Shown: one piece after another, positions 36,400 through 48,099 of the stretch | How the letters are laid out: every line of letters begins with the position of its first letter | Position numbering within the stretch: position 1 is the first letter of the stretch | Source of the DNA: Eucommia ulmoides | Lineage: Eukaryota > Streptophyta > Magnoliopsida > Garryales > Eucommiaceae | Assembly: GCA_016647705.1 (NCBI GenBank) | Contig: CM028326.1 | Span: forward strand, 22,459,901 to 22,523,900 | Direction: 5' to 3' | Length of the DNA stretch: 64,000 nucleotides | Program-made: the position numbers and the translations under genes | Notes under the pieces: generated by a model | What the model was told of the DNA's origin: nothing | Database searches by the model: none | The model's input: only the letters and a program-made list of their open reading frames with translations

Positions 36400-36830
36400 C
36401 ATTAGGAGGGCATGTCCTGCAGGATAGTTTTGACCTGTTAGGAGGGCATGTCCTGCAGGTGGTTGAATATATTATGACATGTTCGGAGGATTAGTCCGGC
36501 AGGTGGTTGTGGATATTATGACTTGTCCGAAAGATTAGTCCGACATGTGGTTGTTGACATTATGACCTGTCAGGAGTGTCAGTTCTACAGGTGGTTGATT
36601 ATATTATGACCTGTCCGAAGGGTTAGTCCGGCAGGTGGTTGTTGATATTATGACCTGTCTGAAGGGTTAGTTTGACAGGTGATTGTTGATATTATGACCT
36701 GTCCGTAGGGTTAGTCCGGCAGGTGGTTGTTAATATTATGACATGTCCGAAGGATTAGTCCAGCAAGTGGTTATTGATATTATGACCTATCAAAGGATTA
36801 GTTCTTCAGGTAGTTGATTGACCCGTCATG
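36400..36830 (+). repeat. Hairpin-forming tandem repeat in the 5' LTR of element G
   Basis: About eight degenerate units of roughly 58 bp with the core GACCTGTCCGAAGGGTTAG then TCCGGCAGGTGG, as in the solo LTR at 10,430-10,740. Confidence 0.75.
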
Positions 36831-37525
36831 AGTGCAAAACCTACGGGTAGTACGGTACCGTTGCAACTCCCGATCGTGAGGTAAAAACGATCCTATGACT
36901 AGTAGGAGAGGAGGTGTGTATATTTTACTATACGTTAAAGTATTTGGTAGAGATAGTTTAAAATGTTTGGATTGGTCGATTTAAAATGCTTGGGTATGGT
37001 TGATTTACAATATTTGGAAGAGTTGACTTAAAATATTTGAGTTGGGATTTATTATCTTATTAAATGTTGAAATGTGGTGTTTAACACTTCTGATTATTTT
37101 AAATATATTAGCTTATTACATTGATGGTAGTAAGACTGGATTTTCAACCTGGTATGTAATTATTAAATATCATATTTTGGAAATTGGTATTTAGCAATTG
37201 CACTTGATCTATTAAATATTTTTATTATGAAGACAATACACCGATAAAAGATTTTTAGTTTCAGGTAACACGGTTAGGAGTTGGTCCACTACTAGCACTA
37301 AGTGGAGTCCGAAGGTAGTGTCGTTTGGAAGTTAGCCGGTCAGATGTGAACCGTGAAAGGTTCAGGTATTTTTAGAAAATAATAATAATAATAATAGTAA
37401 TAATAATATTTACAGTAGCGCGTGTATTTATATGAATCTGTATGTATTTAGGGGATTGAGCAGGTAGCGTCATGTTGACGTCACACCCGGCATCGAGTGA
37501 CGAGTGCCCGGGGTGGTGTCTGACA

Positions 37526-38325
37526 TTTGTGGTTCAGAGATTAGATTATAAATTCTGTAGACATGTCAGTTTGTCGAGCCAATAGTGGATCAAGAGATAG
37601 GGTGTCGAGCCAGTGGTGGACCATGAAATAGGGTGTCGATAGGTGGGTTTGGCACGTGAGTGATAGTATTGCATTGCGTTAGAGAGTACATTGGCATCGT
37701 GCTATCTTATTTATCTTGTTGGCAATTAGTGGGTGCAACGGAGTTGTGTTGCTGCTAGTTGGTGGTTTGGGTGGTGTTGTTGGTAGTGGTTATGGATGGA
37801 TCACGATTGTGAGGGTGCTAGTGATTTGCAATGTTAAATTATAACTGATAAATGATTATATTCATGTTACTTGACGTTGGGATTCACTATCGGTAGCACC
37901 TAATATCTTAATTGTTAAAACAATAGTATGGTAGGACACACTTAAGTTGAAATTATTAGACAATACCTTACTTATATTATGGGACTATATAACACATTGC
38001 GCTACTACTTGATATACATGGAGTCTATCCTAGTGAATAACATCTAAGGAGGTGCACAAAACTGCCTTCTAGGCAATACTGAGGAAACCTTGTGATTTTA
38101 TTGGAGAGGGGAGTTCATATAGTTAAAAAAGGAAAAAATATGACCGTTCGGCAGTATGAAATTAAATTCGATGTTTAGTTCCGATTTGTTCCTGATTTGG
38201 TAAAAACGGAAGAGACAAGATGTAGACGATCCTAGAAAATATTTAATTTAGAAATACGTTTCAAGTTGACGGGCAGGCTGATAAAAAAAAAAAGTTAGGC
38301 CGAATTAATAAACATAGAGAAATTA
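37526..38325 (+). other. Element G leader, no gag recognised
   Basis: The first bases after the LTR (TTTGTGGTTCAGAG) resemble a decayed Met-tRNA primer site. The rest, with a direct repeat of GTGTCGAGCCA near 37,600, shows no supported coding. Confidence 0.45.
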
Positions 38326-41300
38326 ATGGATAATGTTGTACGGGAAGCAGCCGAGAACTGTGAGTCCGTGTTGGTAGATAGTGCGTATAAAGATAATTCG
38401 CTTCGGATTGGTGATAGAGAATTATTAGTAGATCTACTACCCCTGAGTATTCACGATTTTGATGTGATACTGGGTATAGATTTGCTATTCGGTTATCATG
38501 CCACAATGGATTGTTTAAAAAAAAAAAAAAAAAAAAAGTTATCTTTCGGATCTAGGGAGAGCCAGAGTTGGTGTTTTGGGGGACAGAACCATTACCCCAG
38601 TCAGTTTGATTTCAGTCCTGGAGGCTAGGAAGTTACTAAAGAAGGGATGTCAAGGATACCTCGCGCATGTGTTTGACACCCATCAGAACGAAATTCAGGT
38701 GGTAGATATTCCAGTGGTCCGGGATTTTCTTGATGTATTTCCTGAAGAATTGTCAAGGTTGCCAGTGGATAGGGAGATGGAATTCACTATCGAGTTACTT
38801 CTAGGAACTACTCCGATATCAATCCCACCCTATCGTATGGCGCCTACCGAGTAGAAGGAATTGAAATACAGCTGCAAGATCTGTTAACCCGCGGTTTTAT
38901 TAGACCTAGTGTTTCTTCCCACGGAGTCCCATTGTTATTTGTAAAAAAGAAGAACGACACGCAAATGATGTGTATTGATTAACAACAATTGAATAAGGTG
39001 ACGGTTCGTAATAAATACCCGTTGCCTAGAATTGATGATTTGTTCGACCAACTGCAAAAGGCTAGGGTGTTTTTCCAAAATAGATCTTCGATTAGGATAT
39101 TACCAGTTGGAAGTCAGGGACAATAACGTGACGAAAACAACGTTCCGTACGAGGTATGTCCATTATGAATTTCGAGTTATGCCATTCAGGTTGACGAATG
39201 CCCCTGCTGCTTTTATGAAATCAATGAATTGGATCTTCCAACCTTAACCAGATCAGTTTATTATCGTGTTCATTGATGATATACTAATTTAGTCCCAAAA
39301 TAAAGAAGAGCATGCGGAGTATCTCAAGATTGTGTTGCAGACTTTGTGAGAGAATCAGTTGTATGCCAAATTCAGTAAATGTGAGTTTTGGCTGGATAAA
39401 GTCTTATTCTTAGGGCATGTTATCTCGGGAGATGGTCTTCAGGTGGATCCAAAGGAAGTCGAAGTTGTGGTTCAAGGGGAAGGGTCGAAAAGTGTAATCA
39501 AAGTCTGAAGCTTTTTGGGATTAGCGGGTTATTATTGTTAGTTCATACATAGATTTTCTATTATTGACCCGATTGACCAGCAAGGAATCCAAATTCAAGT
39601 GGACTAACAAATGCGAGCAGAGTTTTCAAGAGCTAAAGAGGAGATTGATATTTGCGCCAATACTTTTCCTTTCAACTAAAGGTGGTGGTTTTGTGATCTA
39701 CAATGATGCTTCAAACTAAGGGCTAGGGTGTGTACTGATGCAACATAGGCACGTGATTGCATACGCCTCTCGGCAATTAAAGAATCATGAGCGTAATTAC
39801 CCGACGCATGATTTAGAATTGGTGGCGATTGTATTTGCCTTGAAGATTTGGAGACATTACCTGTATGGCGAGACTTGTGAGATATACACCGACCACCAGG
39901 ATTTGAAATATTTGTTTACTCAGAAAGAACTAAATCTGAGGCAAAGACGTTGGATAGAGTTGGTCAAGGACTATGATTGTACTATCCACGATCATCCTAG
40001 AAAGCCTAATATTGTAGCAAATGCGTCGAGTCGGAAATCGGCGGGTTTGGTGGCACACATTTTAGGTGTTCATACTAATCTGTATGCCGAGTTGAGCCTT
40101 TTTTGTGTGTCCAATTAGCGGTTAGTCAGACGGCAACGTTGCTTACGACTTTAACTTTGAGACCGATATTAATCAACCATATCCTTGAAGCACAGAAAAC
40201 ATATGCCCAATTAGAGAAGATCCGAAATGAAATGAAAAATGGTCACAGAGTTGACTATCGTGTCAGGGATAATGATAAGGCTTTGATGGTGGGAAATAGG
40301 TTGTGTGTACCTGATGATGCCAATTTGAAGAAGGATATCTTGGAGGAAGCGCATAGCTCAACATACGCAATGTACCCAGGCGGTACCAAAATGTATTGGG
40401 ATTTGCGAGAAAACTATTGGTGGAATGGAATGAAGCAGAAAATTGTTGAATTTGTTGCTAGGTGTTTTGTTTGTCAGCAAGTCGAGAGAGAGCACCAACG
40501 TCTAGGTGGGTTATTGTAGCCTCTACCTATTACAGAATGAGAATGAGAGCATATCGCGATGGATTTCATTCCGGGATTTTTTTTCGTACTAAAAAAGGAG
40601 CATAATTTCATCTGGGTAATTGTTGATAGACTTACTAAATCTGTTCATTTTCTGGCCGTAAAGACGGCGTACTTTTTGGATAAGTATGCCCAATTGTATA
40701 TTGACGAGATTGTTAGACTACATGGTGCATTGGTTTTTATAGTGTCGGATAGAGATCCGAGATTTACTTCAAAATTCTGGCCGAGTTTTTAAGTTGCTTT
40801 GGGGTACCAAGTTGGAATTTAGTACCGTTTTCATCCTCAAATTGACGGTCAATTAGGGCGTACGATCTAGACGTTGGAAGATATGTTGAAGGGTTGTGTC
40901 TTGGAATTTCCCAGGAGTTGGGATGATCACTTGACGTTAATGGAATTCATCTACAATAATAGCTACCATTCGGCGATCGAAATGGCCCCATACGAAGCGT
41001 TGTATAGGATAGGAGATACAGAGTCCCAGTTTGTTGAATTGAAGAGGGAGAAAAGAAATTATTGATGTCGGATATAGCCCCAAATGATGGCAGACAAGGT
41101 AGAAGTGATTCAGGAAAAATTTGAAGATTACTCAAAGTCGACAAAAGAGTTATGTTGACAAGCATAGGCGGGGGTTGGAATTAGAAGAGGACGATCATGT
41201 ATTTTTGTAAATATCCCTGAGGAAGGGCATAATGAGGTTTGGAAAGAAAGAAAAGTTAAGTCCGAGGTATATCAGGCTATACGAAATCTTAGAACGGGTT

Positions 41301-41630
41301 GGTGCGACAGCTTATCGACTTGCCCTACCACCAGAATTGTCCAGATTACATGACGTTCTCCACGCGTCGATGCTTAGAAAATATGTGTCAGATCCTTCAC
41401 ATGTGTTCACTTCTCAACCGATCGAGTTAGAAGAAGATTTGACATACGTTGAGGAGCCAGTTCAGATTTTGAGTCGTAAAGATCAGGGGTTGCGGATGAA
41501 AATGATTCCATTAGTGGAAGTGTTGTAGCGCAAACATTTGGTAGAGGAAGCGACATGGGAACGAGAGGACGAGATGAGAGATAAATATCCGTATTTGTTC
41601 GGTCAAGACAACAAACATTTCGGGACAAAA
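38326..41630 (+). pseudogene. Element G pol region, fossil
   Basis: Parts in order: protease C-terminal side at about 38,330-38,520 (HDFDVILGIDLL); reverse transcriptase at about 38,700-39,330 ([15 protein letters not shown], then FIDDILI-like); RNase H at about 39,600-40,090 ([18 protein letters not shown]); zinc-binding and core integrase at about 40,160-41,070 (DFIPGF, VSDRDPRFTSKFW); then a C-terminal region with PPELSRLHDVLHASMLRKY; and a chromodomain-like tail at about 41,430-41,600 (EEATWEREDEMRDKYP). These phrases are typical of Tekay/Del chromoviruses. Broken in many places. Confidence 0.85.
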
Positions 41631-41651
41631 TTTCTTTTAGGGAGAAAGGGT

Positions 41652-44278
41652 TGTAGGCCCCTAATTTCTGTATATACATAATCTTTAACTGCATTCTAGA
41701 ACATTTAGAAAATAACGGAGTAGATGGTGTCATTTACTATTCAATCTGAACTTTTAGGGGTTAATTCGCAATGTTAACAATAATTTTTTTTTATTCTGGT
41801 TTAAATAAAAACTTAAAGATAGTTGGGGAGAGATTTATGTAAATAAAACATAAAATGATAACAACAAAGGCATCAATAGTGACGTGATCATCCATTTCCA
41901 TGGTATATATATATACACAATCCATACACACATATCATAGAGCCTAAAAAGAAGGAGAGAAACAGAGCACGAGAGAGTGGGTTCAGCTAACGGTGAGGTG
42001 AGTGGGAAGGGCGGTGTCGGTGATCGGCGATCGTGTGGGGTGGTGTGCTGGGTCGACAGAGGGTTTCGTGGGTGTGCCGTTGTTAAATTTCAGAAGAGAG
42101 AGATGGTGGTTCGGCGTAGGTGGTGGGTGATCATCGTCGGTCGTCTGGTGAGTGTTCGGTGATACGTTCGGCTCATCGTCAATGGTGATTGGGTGTGTAT
42201 GTGTTGTCGTTCTCCTGCGGTGACAGTGTGTGTATGTGTGCTTTGTTTGTCGATAGTGGGTGTGTATGTGGGTTTATGTGTTGCCGGCGGTGAGTGAGGG
42301 TATGGGTGTGTTGGCTGAAACCAAACCGAAATAGGGGAGAAGAAACAGGGGAGTGGCCGTCGTCCGGTCTGTGTGGGTGTGTGTGTTCGGTGGTTATATG
42401 TGAGTTATCGTTCTCCAGCTAGGATAGTGTGTGCATGTGTGCTGCTGTGTGGGTATGTGTGTGTGTGTATTTAATCCAACGGGATGTGTGTTGTCCAGTG
42501 TGTGTGTTTTCTCAGTCGTCACGTGTGTGTGTGTGTGTAGCCGCTGTTGTGGGTGTGTGATCGGTGTAGGGTGGTCGGCAGTGAGTGAGAAGTAGTGAGA
42601 GAGTGACATCGGCGGTGCTCCAACAGAATTGAAACAGAAAGAACAAAAGAAGAAAAAAAAAAAAAAAAAAGGGAAAAGAAAAGAAAGAAAAAGAAGAAAA
42701 ATCAAGTAAAAAAAAAATCCAAATTCCAATCTCTCAGCAGGCAATTCGAAAGCAAGTAAAATCTCAACCGATTACTATTTTCGTTAGATTAAAATTATTA
42801 ACATTAGATCTTCGCAATTGTGATATTAATTTTTGTAACTATTAATGTTAATAATTTTGGTATAGTAAAAATTAACGTAGCGAAACGAATAAAATAACAA
42901 TTTTGCATAATTAAATTTGGGGAATGAGAAATCATGCCATTTAGGGTCTGCATTGCATGTTAGTTTATTTTAAATGAAATATTAATTTAGGTCCTATCGT
43001 TATTAGGTGCGCAAGCGCCGGCGTCCCAACAAGATTTGGACGGTGATAGTTTTGTAGTACGGAAATCGAGTTGAGTGTACTATCTTCCATATAAATTTAC
43101 AAATTTTATTTTCATATAAATTGTGGAAAATGTATTTATTTAAGAATGAATAATTTTTGCGATGCATTTGGATTGAGTTGGTTTTAAAGGAAAAATAAAT
43201 AAATGATTTTTGGATCAAATTGGTTTTAAAGGAGGAAGATGATTTTGGATCAAATTGGTTATAAAGGTGGAAAACGATTGTTGAATCAAATTAGTTTTAA
43301 AGGTGGAGGATGATTTTTAGTCTGATTATGCCATAGATATGATCCCGTCAGGAGGGCATGTCCTGCATGATGGTTTTGACCTGTTAGGAGGGTATGTCCT
43401 GCAGGTGGTTGATTTTATTATGACCTATCCGGAGGATTAGTCCGGCAGGTGATTGTGGATATTATGACCTATCTGGAGGATTAGTCCAGCAGGTGGTTGT
43501 TAACATTATAACCTGTCAGGAGTGCCAGTCCTACAGGTGGTTGATTATATTATGACCTGTCCGAAGGGTTAGTCCGGCAGGTGGTTGTTGATATTATGAC
43601 CTGTCCGGAGAGTTAGTCCGGCAGGTGATTGTTGATATTATGACCTATCCGGAGGATTAGTCCGGCAGGTGGTTGTTGATATTATGACCTGTTAGGAGGT
43701 TTAATCCTGTAGGTAATTGATTGACCCGTCAGGAGTGCAAAACCTGCGGGTGGTATGGTACCGTTGTAACTCCCGATTGTGAGATAAAAACAATCCTATG
43801 GCTAGTAGGAGAGAAGGTGTGGTGTATTTTACTATACGTTAAAGTATTTGGTCGGGATAGTTTAAAATATTTGGATTGGTCGATTTAAAATGTTTGGGTA
43901 TGGTTGATTTACAATGTTTGGAAGAGTTGGCTTAAAATATTTGAGTTGGGATTTATTATATTATTAAATGTTGAAATGTGGTGTTTAACACATCTACTTG
44001 TTTTAAATATATTAGCTTATTACATTGATGGTAGTGGGATTGGATTTTCAACCTAGTATGTAATTATTAAATATCATATTTTGGAAGTTGGTATTTAACA
44101 ATTGTACTTGATCTGTTAAATGTTTTTATTATGAAGACAGTACACCGATAAAAAAAAATTGATTTTAGGTACCACGGCTAGGAGTTGGTTCACTATTGAC
44201 ACTAGGTAGAGTCCGGAGGTAGTGTCGTTTGGAAGTGAGCCAGTCGGATGTGAACCGTGGAAGGTTCAGGTATTTTTC

Positions 44279-44315
<37 letters not shown>

Positions 44316-44408
44316 TTTACAGTAGCTCGTGTATTTATGTGAATTTGTATGTATTTAGGGGATTGGGCAGGTAGCGTCATGTCGACGTCACGCTCGGCCT
44401 CGAGTGAA
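41652..44408 (+). repeat. 3' LTR of element G
   Basis: Starts TGTAGGCCCC after a purine tract (GGGAGAAAGGG). It matches the 5' LTR over about 2.75 kb, including the hairpin array at 43,350-43,740 and an AAT run at 44,279-44,312. Confidence 0.8.
43350..43740 (+). repeat. Hairpin-forming tandem repeat in the 3' LTR of element G
   Basis: About seven units of roughly 58 bp, same core as in the 5' LTR. Unit number differs from the other two LTRs. Confidence 0.75.
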
Positions 44409-45250
44409 CATACTCATGGATCATACACGTAATACCATATATTTTAGGTCCATTACCCCCACAACATCCTTCTATTAGGGCATCACAGAATATGTGAACA
44501 TACACATGGCAATGTAACATGTGGATGGATATACAGGACAACTCTAATGCGTTAACATCCACACAAACCATATTAAAGAATAATTTTGTTCCATAAGTGA
44601 AGATTCATGAGTTAACATACATGCAAACCATACTTATGAGAATTTCGTTTAAAACCAAAAAATCTAGAGTTAACATACACACAACCCAGATCACAGTGGA
44701 ATTTCACCTTAATAACCAAATACTATTGTGTTAACATCCACATTTTTAAGGTCACAAAGAACATTCATCATAAACGATGATGGGAAGACAAAAAGTTCAA
44801 GTACACTTACTCAACTAAAAAAAGACTCAAATCGATTTTTATCCAGCAATTAGTGATTACGGCATACCCAACGATATCAAATCCAAAACGTGTTGAGGTT
44901 CTAACATGCAATCGACATCGAACGTCAGATATTGAAGCGAATAAAAACTCCAATGTAGTTTACATACTTAGTCGGAGAAAACGATCAAACAGTGGGTTTG
45001 AAAAACGGCCATGTATTCTGCTAGGGCTTCGAGGAGAATGGAAATTATAAGAGAATGCATAGAGTTGCAAATTTGGGAAGTGGCGAGATTAGTGGTGTTT
45101 AAGAGAGTTATTTTTGAAAACTAGACACACACGTGGGAAAATGGTCAATCATTATGATATGTTAACATACACGTAATGCGATTTATTACCAAAAATTTAA
45201 AATTTAAACATCGTTTTGTAGAGAATTTCATGACCATTAATTTGGTGTCA
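44409..45250 (-). other. MULE right flank with motif array and possible first exon of the ULP1 gene
   Basis: GTTAACAT(A/C)CACACAA-type motifs stand at about 44,551, 44,613, 44,674, 44,731 and 45,158, the first four at roughly 60-base spacing. On the - strand, 44,820-45,100 has the composition of a leader and short exon (CCCTAG- and CTC-rich), which would suit the 5' end of the ULP1 gene, but no family motif is seen. Confidence 0.4.
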
Positions 45251-45597
45251 TTAATTTCATGTTGCGACTTGATATGTGCCTGTTATGAAGTTTTTTGCAG
45301 GCTAGGTGTTCACTTGATTGATGTTTAACTTTCCATTCATGTAGATGGAAGTTGCAAGGGTCAGAATGATAGTCTTTGTAATTTAGAGTGAACATGATGG
45401 GCAAAAGGAAAGGACCATTCCCTAAACATTATTCGAGGATCGAACTTAAAGTTTAAAGTCAAAGGGCTATTTTTCTAGTTTATACATCTATAAAAGACCA
45501 AATAATTAATTACTTAATGAATGAATAAATAAAATAATTTCTACAAAAAATTATAAAATTAGTTGATTGTCCTTTTAATTGAAATAAAAAAGGAAAA
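45251..45597. other. Intergenic, nothing recognised
   Basis: AT-rich, no supported coding or repeat. It may be host DNA outside the MULE. Confidence 0.3.
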
Positions 45598-46220
45598 AAT
45601 ACCTTTTAAACCCTTTAACTGTTGACACGTTTTCAAGTAGTCCAATAAATTTTTTTCGTTTTAGTTTAAACCCTCTAAGTATGTACTTAATTTTAAATGG
45701 TTATTCTATTACATTTTACATCCAATCTAACAGAAATGAGTGGTAAAACTGTCTTTTCCTTTTCTTTTCCTTTTTCCTTTTTCACCTCTCTCTCTCTCTC
45801 TCTCTCGCTCTCTCTTCCTTTTCCTCTCCCTCTCCCTCTCCCCCATTAGACACAAAGCCCACGGTCTGGTCACCCCCTGTTACGGGGTTGACCTACTCCC
45901 GTAACAGGGGGTGGTTCCCACCCTATAATAAGGGGTGAACCTCCGTGGGATTTGTGTCCAGGGGGAGAGGGAAAGGGAATGAGGGTTAGCGGTAGAGAGA
46001 GAAAGAAAGAGAGAGGTGAAGAAGAGAAAGAAAAAAAGAAAAAAAAAATAGTAAAGACCGTTTTATCTCTTATTTTTGTTAGATTTGATGAAAAATGTAA
46101 TAGAAAGACTATTTAAAATTGAGTGCATACTTTGAGAGTTTAAACTGAAATAAAAAAATTATTAGACTACATAAAAATGTGTTAATAGTTAGAGGGTTTA
46201 AAATTCATTTTTTCTTAAAA
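45598..46220. mobile_element. Foldback MITE with nested inverted repeats
   Basis: The arms 45,598-45,760 and 46,045-46,215 are inverted copies of each other over about 165 bp (left arm TTTTAAACCCTTTAAC, right arm its diverged complement). Inside them CT-rich (45,781-45,840) and GA-rich (45,966-46,030) tracts pair. Further in, GACACAAAGCCCACGG (45,849-45,864) pairs with CCGTGGGATTTGTGTC, and the apex has a perfect 16-bp stem CACCCCCTGTTACGGG. The length and AT-rich arms starting GGAAAAAATA fit Mutator-type foldback MITEs. A clean target duplication was not found. No coding. Confidence 0.75.
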
Positions 46221-46356
46221 AAATAATATAATAATTACTATAATTATTTTTTAGTTTTATTGTCTATTTTTTTCTTCACCCTCTCTTTCTTTTTCCTCTC
46301 TCTCTTTCCCCCCTACCCCAAAAACCCACACCTATCGTAACAAGAACAACACTTTC

Positions 46357-46473
46357 ATGATGAACTCCATCGCCGCGATGAAGAACCTCACCCCTGACTT
46401 AATCTCCGACACTCTCATCGACCTCCAGTCATCCCTTGTTTGCTTTTTCGTTTGGAGATGTGGTATTTCCTAA
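46357..46473 (+). CDS. 38-codon frame, possible captured host exon fragment
   Basis: It starts MMNSIAAMKNLTPDLISDTL and ends a few codons after a LIDLQSS segment. Codons end mostly in C or G over the first 25 codons, unlike the AT-rich surroundings, and a CT-rich leader precedes it, as in plant 5' untranslated regions. LTPDLISDTLIDLQ recalls the first helix of F-box domains, but the piece is too short to assign. It may be a gene fragment carried by a transposon, or the 5' end of a lost gene. Confidence 0.25.
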   Translation: MMNSIAAMKNLTPDLISDTLIDLQSSLVCFFVWRCGIS

Positions 46474-47083
46474 TTTTGTACCAATTTTCATCTTAAATAT
46501 ATAATTTTGTTAGTATTTCTATTAATTTATAATTAGCAATAATATAATTTTTTATTTTTGCAGGAATAAAGTCGAAAATAAATAAATATTGAAAAAATGA
46601 CGAAAAATGTGGTCGAAATGATGAAAAAGTAGAGCAAAATAATTCGACTCGTGACCCGTGAGTCAACTCAACCTGCCGATTAGCTTGGGGCACTGGCCCA
46701 TCGGCAGAATCAGATTAGCTTGGGCTTTTGGCCTAGGCGCGGGCGAATTGGGTCAGTAGAGGCTTGGTTTGGTCTGTAATGGTTTCCCAAAATGGGAACT
46801 GTTGCCTTTGAGCAATTAGGCATTTAAGTTTCCAATTGGAGCCATTAATGCAATTGGAGCAATGAGTTTTTTTTTTTTTTTTTCTCCATTTTTTGGGAAG
46901 TTCTTCCTTTATTATGATTTTTATTTTTGATGAGGGTATTATTGGGCATCACCGATTTAGCACCTGGGCCTTGGCCCCGTGTTCGCTATTGTCAATAGTT
47001 TCTTCACAAGCTTGACAAAGGCCTAACGAGCTTCTCCAAATGGGCCCAAAATCCTAAGTCCATTACTATGCATGGTCCATTTC

Positions 47084-47091
47084 TATAAATA
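47084..47091 (+). promoter_or_regulatory. TATA box of the Tat-like LTR
   Basis: TATAAATA in the context CTATAAATACTGG. The hAT element has inserted immediately after, duplicating AATACTGG, so one copy of the duplicated site overlaps the TATA box. Confidence 0.5.
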
Positions 47092-47339
47092 CTGGCAAGG
47101 TTTTAAATATCAGTCGTTACGGTACATAACAGCCGATTCATATCGGAAATCAAACCCTCCGATACCGTTACACGGTCAATTCCGGAGTCTAGCAACAATT
47201 CGCACCTTATCTGGCTGTTACAGCCCGATATGGAGCTGTAACGGCTGTTACTGAGGTCGTAACGGCCGTTACGGCCTATACAACTCTATTTTTAGGTCCG
47301 ATACCCATGTGAGCTCTAGCTTTTCAGCTTTCTTTAGAG

Positions 47340-47600
47340 AATTTTCCATATAATTGAGCAGAGGAGAAGAAACAAATAGTAGAAGACAAAAAAAAAACTT
47401 ACCAATTAGTAGAAAATCAAAGAGCTCCTCGCAAAAAGTTGAGATATCAATCGCGGCGTCACCAAACCCTAACAAAAACAACTCATCGCCGAACATAGCT
47501 CTCGCCGTAGCCGGCGACGTCACGGTCGCAGCTCATCGTCTTCGCCTTACTCCGTTCGTCTCTTTCTCTCTCTCTCCATCTCATTTGAGCATGTGAGTGA
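47340..47600 (+). pseudogene. Leader or first-exon remnant inside the hAT element
   Basis: A + strand frame with basic and Ser/Asn-rich composition (QKVEISIAASPNPNKNNSSP then NIALAVAGDV) runs to about 47,596 and ends in a CT-rich tract followed by GTGAGTGAGTATG, which could be a splice donor. There is no BED zinc finger or hATC domain. It may be what is left of the transposase gene's 5' part or a captured host leader. Confidence 0.25.
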
Positions 47601-48099
47601 GTATGTCGGTTGAGTGTGTTTGGTTGACAATTACGGGTGTTTGCAAAATAATATTGATTTATAAAATGATAAATGAATTGTTTACAATTTAGTCCTAAAA
47701 ATTTCTAACTTTTATTTTTATAGCATTTTTTTTTGTCATTATTATTTATGACATTATATATATAAATATATAACTATATATATATATATATATATTGGTT
47801 AATTTAGTGTTAATTAGCTTTAATTATGATTTTAGTAAATAGTATGAATTAAATTTGTGTATGTATATGAGTGTATTATTTTTGTAATATGATGTAGAAG
47901 TACAATATACTCTTTTATTATGTTTGTGTTATATTTTTATTAAGTATTGTGTGCATCATCTTATTCTTTTAAGATTGTTAAGCACGACGGTTTTTCGTCT
48001 TTTTTTTTGTCTTTATTGTGTTGTATATAACCCTAAAATGTCATAATACCTATTATAATGTGTTTATTAAAGGTTAAATGAGTAAAACAATTACTCTTA

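Larger units (their letters stand above)
33391..37525 (+). repeat. 5' LTR of element G, with nested solo LTR
   Basis: About 2.97 kb without the insertion at 34,032-35,189. It matches 41,652-44,408 and 8,715-11,507. It contains a TA run (33,641-33,684), a GT run (about 35,505-35,525), a G run near 35,720, the hairpin repeat array at 36,400-36,830 and an AAT run near 37,378-37,408. Confidence 0.85.
33391..44408 (+). mobile_element. Chromovirus-like Ty3/gypsy retrotransposon (element G), broken
   Basis: Related LTRs lie at 33,391-37,525 (carrying a nested solo LTR) and 41,652-44,408. They start TGTA(A/G)(A/G)CCCC, and the left one ends TGTCTGACA. A degenerate Met-tRNA-like primer site follows the left LTR. 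Pol parts read on the + strand in the order protease, RT, RNase H, integrase and chromodomain-like tail, with Tekay/Del-type phrases. Gag is not recognisable in the short leader. There are many interruptions, probably more than ten. No target duplication is visible. The element sits inside the MULE ULP1 gene. Confidence 0.8.
1..45250. mobile_element. Mutator-like element with ULP1 protease gene (KI-MULE/Kaonashi type), split by nested insertions
   Basis: The pieces left after removing the retroelement insertions make one coherent unit: MULE transposase exons on the + strand near the left, a convergent ULP1 cysteine-protease-like gene on the - strand, and shared GTTAACATTCAC-type motifs in both flanks and in the middle. 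Plant MULEs with a ULP1-like second gene are an established group. The insertion sites at 1,868, 8,665 and 33,391 join flanks that continue the same gene. Neither terminal inverted repeat could be defined: the left end may lie outside the window and the right end is placed by the last shared motif near 45,160. Both genes are degraded. Unit size without insertions would be about 9-10 kb. The single-element reading is inference; two neighbouring MULE relics are possible. Confidence 0.55.
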
